From an uncultured Atopobium sp. (GTDB taxonomy: Bacteria > Actinomycetota > Coriobacteriia > Coriobacteriales > Atopobiaceae): a stretch of DNA of 7,011 nucleotides. Location: positions 1-7,011 of the forward strand of contig CAMPCT010000109.1 of the NCBI GenBank assembly GCA_946647055.1, in the 5' to 3' direction. Both the position numbers and the translations under genes were made by a program. Shown here in pieces: positions 1 through 5,051 of this stretch. How positions within the stretch are numbered: position 1 is the first letter of the stretch; each line of letters begins with the position of its first letter. The notes under the pieces were generated by a model. It did not search any database and was not told the DNA's origin. It saw only the letters and a program-made list of their open reading frames with translations.

Positions 1-49
1 CGCACCGACCGTCCGGTGCCCCGGGACCGACGCACCGACCGTCCGGTGC
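1..49. repeat. Two tandem copies of a 19-base hairpin-forming repeat, period 30
   Basis: Positions 1-19 and 31-49 are identical. Within each copy a 6-base arm (GCACCG, 2-7 and 32-37) pairs with CGGTGC (14-19 and 44-49) across a 6-base loop. The copies lie just past the stop codon of the minus-strand lyase gene, so in that transcript they would form two successive hairpins about 19 and 49 bases after the stop. There is no T-run after either hairpin, so they are not a standard intrinsic terminator; a Rho-dependent end, a 3'-end stabiliser or a REP-like extragenic element are alternatives. The array may continue beyond the window edge. The repeat is seen directly; its role is unknown. Confidence 0.6.
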
Positions 50-67
50 TCGTACGCAAGCGTCTCC

Positions 68-1174
68 CTACAACCTCTGCCCCTCGAGGCACTCCTCGGG
101 CCAGGTGCCATACCAGTCGTAGCCCACGCGTCGCTCGAGGCTGATGTCGGCGACGTCGTAGTAGACCTCCCCGTCGCGGTCGCCAAACACCGGGACGCCC
201 GTCTCGAGGTCGTAGAAGCGTGCCCACAGCCTATCCTCGGGCTGCCCTTCCACCAGCTGTCGGTCATCGCCCACCTGCTCGAAGCGCACGCCCCGCAACG
301 CCGCGGACTCGAACCACGCCAGGGCAGCCTCGACGCTCGCGGTGACACGCGGGTCATCGATGGGCAACTCCTGCAGGAGCATGACCACCCCCACGCTCTC
401 CCTCGAGCAGAGGGCCACCGGTTCGAAGGCGCGACCTGGGGCGGGGAGGAGCGTGTCCGGATCGTACTGCTGGCACCACACCGTTGGCGTGCCGTCCACA
501 ACGACCTGACAGCGCAGGATGCATTCGAGTCCTCGGTCAAACGCCTCGCCCGCACGTTGCGCACACGCATCATCAACCCAGGCGAACCCATCTTCCTCGG
601 ACTGCTCTGAGACCATCCAAAGGGTTCTCATGACCCCCACCATCGCGTCGTCGTTGAAGGTGACGCAGGTGTGGTATCCCCCCTCGACCCCAAAGATCTG
701 CGGCCAACCGCCGTTCTCGTACTGCCCGTCCAGCAGGAGGTCGATTCCCCTCTGGCAGGCGTCTCGGTAGGACTCGTCTCCCGTTGCCAGAAAGGCCTTT
801 GCCAGGAAGCGGATCTCTCCCCACGTCGCGTTGTTGTCGATGGTGGAGAGGCCCCAGTCGCCCTCCTCCTCCTTGTCCAGCGTCTTTCTCCATCCGCCGT
901 CGGGCAGCTGGGACGCGACGATGCGGTTGGCGAGGTCGAGGGCCTCTTGCGAGCCCCACCACTGCTCGTCCTCCAACTCGTAGGTCTCCCAGTCGAAGGA
1001 GAAGGACGCGGTGGTTGTCGTTGGTTGGTTGTCAACCGGGGCGGGTTCCTCGGTCGGGGCGGGCTCCTCCCTGGGTTGCTGCCCCACCTCGGAGGGATGC
1101 GAGCACCCGGCGAGCGTCAGGGCGAGGAGGGGGGCAACGACAAACGCAATGGTCGTGGCAAAGGTCTTCCTCAT
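68..1174 (-). CDS. Family PL10 pectate lyase, surface lipoprotein
   Basis: 368 residues. The N-terminus is a lipoprotein signal: MRK, a hydrophobic stretch (about 8-22) and lipobox LAGC with Cys24 as lipidation site. A Pro/Glu/Thr-rich linker (about 25-57) follows, then the catalytic domain (about 60-365). The domain shows family 10 polysaccharide lyase (Pec_lyase) motifs: TIDNNAT (111-117), GGWPQ (155-159), TFNDDAM (172-178), WCQQYDP (233-239), GRAFEP (247-252), WARFYD (317-322), FGDRDG (330-335) and YGTWP (355-359). The enzyme would cleave de-esterified polygalacturonate by Ca-assisted beta-elimination outside the cell. Asp113, Asp175 and Arg248 keep the same spacings (62 and 73) as the catalytic Asp389, Asp451 and Arg524 of Cellvibrio Pel10A as I recall them, so it looks active. 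The gene starts 17 bases after the methyltransferase stop, with a GAGGGGG ribosome site (1187-1193) overlapping that stop, though its 12-base spacing is long. The signal peptide supports this ATG. The call is strong; the exact substrate is inferred. Confidence 0.9.
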   Translation of the reverse strand: MRKTFATTIAFVVAPLLALTLAGCSHPSEVGQQPREEPAPTEEPAPVDNQPTTTTASFSFDWETYELEDEQWWGSQEALDLANRIVASQLPDGGWRKTLDKEEEGDWGLSTIDNNATWGEIRFLAKAFLATGDESYRDACQRGIDLLLDGQYENGGWPQIFGVEGGYHTCVTFNDDAMVGVMRTLWMVSEQSEEDGFAWVDDACAQRAGEAFDRGLECILRCQVVVDGTPTVWCQQYDPDTLLPAPGRAFEPVALCSRESVGVVMLLQELPIDDPRVTASVEAALAWFESAALRGVRFEQVGDDRQLVEGQPEDRLWARFYDLETGVPVFGDRDGEVYYDVADISLERRVGYDWYGTWPEECLEGQRL

Positions 1175-1191
1175 GTCCCCGGCGAACCCCC

Positions 1192-2412
1192 TCAGTCTTG
1201 CCCTTGGGGCGTGATCAGGCGGACCTCGATGTTGTCGATGTACTCCTGCGTCTCCCGCTCGACCTTGGCGATGGTCCTTCCAAGCTTGAACCGCAACGGT
1301 AGGGGGATGCCTCTTGCTGGCGAGCCCTCGTCATCTCTGACCAGCACTGCGTTCCAGAAGAGGTGCTGGAAGCTCGGTCCAAACATGGTGACGCGTCCGT
1401 CGCCGCTGTCAAGCAGCTCCTTCCGTGGACGGCAGGGCGTCTCTCCCGCACGCCTCCCGTCGCGGTTGACCCCATAGATGGGGTAGTAGAGCACCTTGCC
1501 GCCCCTCTTGATGCTCGAGAGGACGACGACCTCCTTGCCGTGGGTCCTCTCAAGCACCTCCATGAGCACCGGCTCGAGCTTCCTGGCGATTCGCATCGTG
1601 TCTGCCCTGACGGCGAGGAGGCGGCGCCTCATCCCCTCATGGATGAGCGTCATGTTGGTGGCGTCCTCGTCCGAGAAGACGGGGTCTGGGTCGGCCTTCT
1701 TGAGCTTCAAGGTCTTGCCAAAGCAGTCCTCCTGTGTCAGGAACCCCCTGCTGACCAGATACTCGACGAAGCACTTGGTCAGGTACTCCTTCCCCAGTGG
1801 CGCGGGGCGTTCGAGGAACGCGCCTGCATCAACCACGGGGTCGTCCGTGTATCCGGTTCGGTCGCGTATGTTGCGTCCCTTGGCATGAACGTTGAGCATG
1901 AGCTCGCAGTCGTCGATGAACACCGTCGCATGCGGTGCCAGCCGGTTGTAGTACCTCGAAAAGTCTCGGTCGAGTCGTCCGTCGGCGTCTATGAACAGAA
2001 ACGAGATGGGCGAGCGGTCGATGAGGTCCCAATCCTCCTGGTCGGCGACCATGATCGTGACCTCGTCGGCACAGTCGAAGCAGGCGAGGTTCGACCTGAG
2101 CTCCTCCACGTTTGTCTCGACGTCATCGTATGACTTGAGCGACGCCGACCCCTTGAACGCGTCGATGCTGATGACGCGCTCGATTGCGGGGTTGTGCTTG
2201 GCGGCAAGCGCGAGGAAGATCGTGCTTGCGCCACGAGAGGGGCCGATCTCGACGATGGCGCCCCCTTCCAGTTCCATGGCCGCCTCGAAGAGGGCCTGGT
2301 AGTTCCGGCGCTGCATCATCGCGTGCGCGGTCCTCATGATCGAGGGGTAGTCGGGCTGGTAGTCCCAGTCCGGACCATTGGCTTGACGGGCGTCTTCGGT
2401 CGAGGGGGACAC
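1192..2412 (-). CDS. Class I SAM-dependent methyltransferase (Methyltransf_24-like) with unassigned C-terminal region
   Basis: 406 residues from the GTG at 2412. The N-terminal half is a Rossmann methyltransferase: SAM-binding motif I EIGPSRG (55-61), the acidic end of strand 2 in ISID (Asp84), a post-II segment ending FIDADG (140-145) and a strand-5 motif VFIDD (164-168). This pattern matches the Methyltransf_24 family, which includes enzymes of surface-glycan and secondary metabolism; the acceptor cannot be read from the sequence. Residues about 200-406 are not a domain I recognise; they are basic, with an aromatic patch GKVLYYPIYG (about 305-314) and FGPSFQHLFWN (about 344-354). The frame is open upstream to a TTG at 2448 (12 more residues), but that codon has no ribosome site, whereas the GTG at 2412 has AAGGAAAGG with an 8-base spacer; the first ATG is at 2337. 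It is followed at 17 bases by the pectate lyase, so the two are probably co-transcribed. The fold is confident; the function is not. Confidence 0.75.
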   Translation of the reverse strand: MSPSTEDARQANGPDWDYQPDYPSIMRTAHAMMQRRNYQALFEAAMELEGGAIVEIGPSRGASTIFLALAAKHNPAIERVISIDAFKGSASLKSYDDVETNVEELRSNLACFDCADEVTIMVADQEDWDLIDRSPISFLFIDADGRLDRDFSRYYNRLAPHATVFIDDCELMLNVHAKGRNIRDRTGYTDDPVVDAGAFLERPAPLGKEYLTKCFVEYLVSRGFLTQEDCFGKTLKLKKADPDPVFSDEDATNMTLIHEGMRRRLLAVRADTMRIARKLEPVLMEVLERTHGKEVVVLSSIKRGGKVLYYPIYGVNRDGRRAGETPCRPRKELLDSGDGRVTMFGPSFQHLFWNAVLVRDDEGSPARGIPLPLRFKLGRTIAKVERETQEYIDNIEVRLITPQGQD

Positions 2413-2420
2413 GAGCGGCA

Positions 2421-2429
2421 CCTTTCCTT
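2421..2429 (-). promoter_or_regulatory. Ribosome binding site deciding the methyltransferase start
   Basis: On the minus strand this reads AAGGAAAGG, purine-rich and complementary to the 16S tail. It ends 8 bases before the GTG at 2412. It is only 3 bases from the GTG at 2421 (counting AAGGA), which is too close, and it lies downstream of the TTG at 2448. It therefore favours the 2412 start over the longer forms. Confidence 0.5.
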
Positions 2430-2477
2430 GCGCTTGCGTACGAGACAAGGGGGCGGACGGCTTGTTACAGGGAACCG

Positions 2478-2483
2478 ATTATA
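2478..2483 (-). promoter_or_regulatory. Candidate -10 box for the methyltransferase-lyase pair
   Basis: The minus strand carries a perfect TATAAT here, in the gap between the HAD stop (2523) and the methyltransferase start. Transcription would begin near 2471, giving a leader of about 59 bases to the GTG at 2412. No good TTGACA-like hexamer is visible 16-18 bases upstream and there is no extended -10 TG, so support rests on the hexamer and its location in an otherwise GC-rich region. If real, it makes the methyltransferase and lyase a unit separate from the HAD pair. Confidence 0.4.
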
Positions 2484-2522
2484 GGGTGTCTATGGGATGG
2501 AGGCCGCACCGATCCCGCATTC

Positions 2523-3311
2523 CTACACCAATTCTAGGTGCTCGAAGGCGTGGAGCAGACCGTTGTGGTCGATGTGGTCGGTCACGTGGTCGGCGGCGGC
2601 CTTGACCGACGCCTTGCCATTGCCCATGGCGACGCCCACGTCGGCTGCCTGGAGCATGGGGATGTCGTTGGGCGAGTCACCAAAGGCCACCGTGCGCCAC
2701 GTGCCTCCCAAACGGTCGCGAATCACGTCCATGGCTGTCACCTTCGAGAAGCGTGCGTCGGTGACGTCCACCGCAAAGCTCATGGGAGCTGCCACAATGC
2801 CCTCGGGCAGCCTGAGCTTGGCAATGAGCTTGGGCTTGGGTCCCTCGGGAAAGGTGATGCCAAACTTCTGGATCTGTGCGAAGTCGTCGTCGGTCATCGT
2901 GCGCATGTCGCCAAGGAAGAAGTCGGGTCCAAAGCCCCTGCGGGCGAAGTGCCGCGCCATGAGCTCGAGGCCGGGGACGCGCGAGAAGACGTAGTCCCTC
3001 TGGGTACCCTCGGCCATGATGAGGCCCCTGCCAATGTCGATGCCCTCGAAGACCTCCCTGGCGCGCTCGCATCCCAGCGTCTCGAGAACCAGCTGCTCGC
3101 CATGGAGCGAGACGTCCATGCCGGCGGCGGCGCATATGCCGTCTAGTTCGGATGGCCAGCCGCCCTGCACGCCGCCCCGCGTGCGACTGGTGTTGGCGAC
3201 CACCACGTGCCCGTTCGCCTGTGCCATCCTCACGGCACGCAGGGCGGACTCGGGCACCTTGCCCCAGTTCCAGTAGGTGTTGTCGAGGTCGAGGAAGACG
3301 ATGGTCCTCAT
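2523..3311 (-). CDS. HAD-IIB (Cof-like) phosphatase, downstream paralogue
   Basis: 262 residues, a usual length for Cof-type HAD hydrolases, which are cytoplasmic Mg-dependent phosphatases on sugar phosphates, flavin phosphates and similar small molecules. Motif I is DLDNT (nucleophile Asp8, acid/base Asp10), with Asn where most family members have Gly. Motif II is Thr41/Ser42 in ANTSRTR, motif III is Lys190 in FSKVTAM, and motif IV is GDSPND (Asp212, Asp216) followed by ADVGVAMGN (223-231). The C2-type cap lies between motifs II and III (about 80-185). The gene begins 8 bases after the stop of an equal-length paralogue; the AGGGG ribosome site overlaps that stop codon, so translation is probably coupled. 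Gapless comparison with the paralogue gives about 138 identities in 262. The cap residues differ most, suggesting different substrates. Family certain; substrate unknown. Confidence 0.88.
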   Translation of the reverse strand: MRTIVFLDLDNTYWNWGKVPESALRAVRMAQANGHVVVANTSRTRGGVQGGWPSELDGICAAAGMDVSLHGEQLVLETLGCERAREVFEGIDIGRGLIMAEGTQRDYVFSRVPGLELMARHFARRGFGPDFFLGDMRTMTDDDFAQIQKFGITFPEGPKPKLIAKLRLPEGIVAAPMSFAVDVTDARFSKVTAMDVIRDRLGGTWRTVAFGDSPNDIPMLQAADVGVAMGNGKASVKAAADHVTDHIDHNGLLHAFEHLELV

Positions 3312-3319
3312 GGTCGCCC

Positions 3320-4108
3320 CTACACCAGCCCGAGCCGCTCGAAGGCGTGGAGGAGACCGTCCTCCTCGATGGCGTCGGTCACGAAGTCCGCCGCGGCCTG
3401 TGCCTCGTCGGTGCCGTTGCCCATGGCGACGCCCACGTCGGCGGCGCGGAGCATCTCGATGTCGTTGCTGCTGTCGCCGATGGCCACCGTGCGCCAGCTA
3501 CCGCCCATCCGCTCCCTCACGACCTCCATCGCGCTGGCCTTGGTGTGACGGTCGCTCGTGACCTCGAGCGCGAAGAAGAATGGTGCGACGAGGCACCCTT
3601 CGGGCAGGTCTATCAGCTTGACCATCTCGTCTTGTGTCCCAAGCGGAATCATGAGCGAGAACTTGTGCACCTGCGAGAAGTCATCGTCGGTCATTGTGTC
3701 GATGTCTTCGGCGTGTGCCACGGCTGCCATCCTGCCAGTCGCCCTCTGCTGTAGCCGAGCGAGTATCTCCTCGTCATGGGATTGCAGGAAGCACGCGCGC
3801 GAGCCCTCGGCGATGATGACTCCTACCCCGATGTCGAGCGCCTGCAGGATCTCGCGTGCTCGCTCGACACCCAGCGGCTCGAGGAGCACCTGTTCGCCAT
3901 GCAGGGTGATGTCGCTTCCCGCAGCGCAGCAGATGCCATCGAGTCCCAGATAGGAGAGGTCGTCCAGCTCGAAGCGCGTCCGCCCCGTGTTGGCGAGCAC
4001 GAGGTGGCCGTTTGCCTGTGCCGTGCGTATGGCCCGCATCGCCGAGGGCGGCGTGCCGTCAAACGACCAGAGGGTGTTGTCGAGGTCAAGAAAGACGATG
4101 GTCTGCAT
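3320..4108 (-). CDS. HAD-IIB (Cof-like) phosphatase, upstream paralogue
   Basis: 262 residues, exactly the length of its downstream neighbour, and all motifs fall at the same residue numbers: DLDNT (Asp8, Asp10), Thr41 in ANTGRTR, Lys190 in HTKASAM, GDSSND (Asp212, Asp216) and ADVGVAMGN (223-231). All catalytic positions are present, so both copies look functional. It should hydrolyse a small phosphorylated metabolite in the cytoplasm. The cap (about 100-140) has almost no identity to the neighbour while the core is well conserved. It is the first gene of the minus-strand run. A GGGAG ribosome site (4114-4118) sits 5 bases before the ATG. A TATCAT hexamer (minus strand, 4138-4143) in the AT-rich leader could be the -10 box, but no matching -35 at normal spacing is seen. 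Family certain; substrate unknown. Confidence 0.88.
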   Translation of the reverse strand: MQTIVFLDLDNTLWSFDGTPPSAMRAIRTAQANGHLVLANTGRTRFELDDLSYLGLDGICCAAGSDITLHGEQVLLEPLGVERAREILQALDIGVGVIIAEGSRACFLQSHDEEILARLQQRATGRMAAVAHAEDIDTMTDDDFSQVHKFSLMIPLGTQDEMVKLIDLPEGCLVAPFFFALEVTSDRHTKASAMEVVRERMGGSWRTVAIGDSSNDIEMLRAADVGVAMGNGTDEAQAAADFVTDAIEEDGLLHAFERLGLV

Positions 4109-4245
4109 GGAGACTCCCGTTGTTGGTGTCGACGAGAATGATAGGTTACTTTGGGTTTTTGCGTTGCAATTAACTCGTTATATGAGGTCATATCAATTCG
4201 AGTAGACTAGGCGTATACGCAACTGCGCGACCGTAAGGAGCTGCC
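4109..4245. promoter_or_regulatory. Divergent, AT-rich promoter region with two perfect palindromes
   Basis: This 137-base gap separates the starts of the HAD-IIB pair (leftward) and the HAD-IA gene (rightward) and must hold both promoters. It is far richer in A and T (4138-4208) than the genes around it. ATATGA-GG-TCATAT (4180-4193) is a perfect 6-2-6 inverted repeat and GCGTATACGC (4211-4220) is a perfect 10-base palindrome; either could be an operator serving both directions. Minus strand: TATCAT at 4138-4143 is a possible -10. Plus strand: TAGACT at 4203-4208 is a weak -10 without a good -35. The HAD-IA ribosome site TAAGGAG (4234-4240) is strong and 5 bases from the ATG. Palindromes are seen; the regulatory role is inferred. 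Confidence 0.5.
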
Positions 4246-4890
4246 ATGCCCAGGCCCGACCGCATCGACTGCGCCTTCTTCGACTTCGACGGTACCCTTG
4301 CCGACACCGAGGTCCTTGGCCTGCAGATCGACCTCCGTGTCATGCCCAAGCTGTTTGGCTTCACTCCCGAGTGGGAGGAGCTGCTCACCACCATCGGCAC
4401 CAATGGTGACGACACCTTCCCGCCCATCTTCGCCCGTCGCGGCATCGAGATGACGGCGGACGACTACTGGGAGATGCGCGGGGGCAACCAGGAGGTCTAC
4501 TTTTCGGCGCCGCTCGAGGTGTTTCCCGGGGGAGTGGAGCTGCTCGAGTCGCTGGCCGCCCGTGGGGTCAAGATGGGGCTCGTGTCGACCACCAACCGGC
4601 CCTGCATCGAAGAGGCAATCCGCAGGCTCGACCTGGCGAGGTTCTTCTCGGTGAGCGTCTGCGGCACGGAGCCCCCTGCCTGCAAGCCCGCACCAGACCC
4701 CTACCTCATGGCGCTCGAGATGATTGGTGCCGATCCCGCCCATACGGTCGTGTTCGAGGACTCGCCCTCGGGCATCGCGGCGGCAAAGGCCGCTGGCCTC
4801 TACGTCATCGCATTCAAGGGCGGCGTCGCCGAGTTGGACACCTCGGCTGCCGACGAGGAGATTCGCAGCTACGAGGGGTTCGTGCTCTAG
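4246..4890 (+). CDS. HAD-IA phosphatase/phosphomutase-like protein (beta-phosphoglucomutase type)
   Basis: 214 residues, the normal size for subfamily IA HADs. Motif I is FDFDGTLADTE (nucleophile Asp13, acid/base Asp15), followed by a helical cap (about 20-88) of the C1 type. Motif II is VSTTN (Ser114/Thr115), motif III is CKPAPDPY (Lys147), and motif IV is VFEDSPSGI (Glu171, Asp172), with AAKAAG (179-184) after it. The pattern FEDSPSGI/AAKAAG is typical of the beta-phosphoglucomutase/sugar-phosphatase/phosphoglycolate-phosphatase group. It is a cytoplasmic Mg-dependent enzyme on small phosphate esters; whether it is a mutase or a phosphatase is not settled by sequence. The start is fixed by a strong TAAGGAG at 5-base spacing. 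It is transcribed alone, divergently from the HAD-IIB pair, and ends 24 bases before an intrinsic terminator. Confidence 0.88.
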   Translation: MPRPDRIDCAFFDFDGTLADTEVLGLQIDLRVMPKLFGFTPEWEELLTTIGTNGDDTFPPIFARRGIEMTADDYWEMRGGNQEVYFSAPLEVFPGGVELLESLAARGVKMGLVSTTNRPCIEEAIRRLDLARFFSVSVCGTEPPACKPAPDPYLMALEMIGADPAHTVVFEDSPSGIAAAKAAGLYVIAFKGGVAELDTSAADEEIRSYEGFVL

Positions 4891-4914
4891 GCTGCGACTA
4901 CCTGCTGGGGGAGT

Positions 4915-4947
4915 GACGGCAACGGCTTTGCCTGCCGTCGCCTTTTT
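4915..4947 (+). terminator. Intrinsic terminator after the HAD-IA gene
   Basis: GACGGCA (4915-4921) pairs with TGCCGTC (4933-4939). Inside it GGC (4924-4926) pairs with GCC (4930-4932) across a TTT loop, leaving a two-base bulge. A run of five T (4943-4947) follows after GCC. This is a standard Rho-independent terminator and separates the HAD-IA gene from the next gene. Confidence 0.85.
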
Positions 4948-5051
4948 GGTCCCAGGAATAGAGACCATGTGGCTTCGGGTATGACGGGTGCCCCATTGGT
5001 GGGACAATAGGCCTGAGGCCCATCAGAAGCCCGCTCCAGAAAGGGTCAACC
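4948..5051 (+). promoter_or_regulatory. Leader and probable promoter region of the DUF2207 gene
   Basis: The stretch between the terminator and the next gene must hold its promoter. GACAAT (5003-5008) matches four of six -10 bases, with TATGAC (4980-4985) 17 bases upstream as a poor -35, so the promoter is only tentative. Directly after it GGCCT-G-AGGCC (5010-5020) is a perfect inverted repeat at about the expected transcription start, a possible operator or leader hairpin. The ribosome site AAAGGG (5040-5045) lies 6 bases before the ATG at 5052 and fixes that start. Confidence 0.35.

Noticed and set aside
1..49. Possible CRISPR array
   Set aside because: Only two repeats of 19 bases with an 11-base gap; real arrays have longer spacers (about 30 bases or more), and no cas genes are present.
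671..1477. Plus-strand open frame of 268 codons
   Set aside because: It spans the junction between the lyase and methyltransferase genes in antisense and shows no domain; low-complexity Arg/Gly/Ser-rich translation.
1363..2133. Plus-strand open frame of 256 codons
   Set aside because: Antisense shadow of the methyltransferase, whose own frame has clear SAM-binding motifs.
2538..3146. Plus-strand open frame of 202 codons, and a similar one at 3152-3754
   Set aside because: Both are antisense to the HAD-IIB pair; their similarity to each other only reflects the duplicated genes beneath.
4159..4193. A sigma-70 promoter for the HAD-IA gene built on TTGCAA (4164-4169)
   Set aside because: No hexamer close to TATAAT occurs 16-18 bases after it; the pairing would have to be forced.
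4947..4967. Inverted repeat TGGTC/GACCA after the terminator
   Set aside because: Five-base arms around an 11-base loop are within chance expectation and have no T-run.
4207..5007. Minus-strand open frame of 266 codons
   Set aside because: It covers the HAD-IA gene on the opposite strand and runs through that gene's terminator; the plus frame holds all four HAD motifs and a strong ribosome site.
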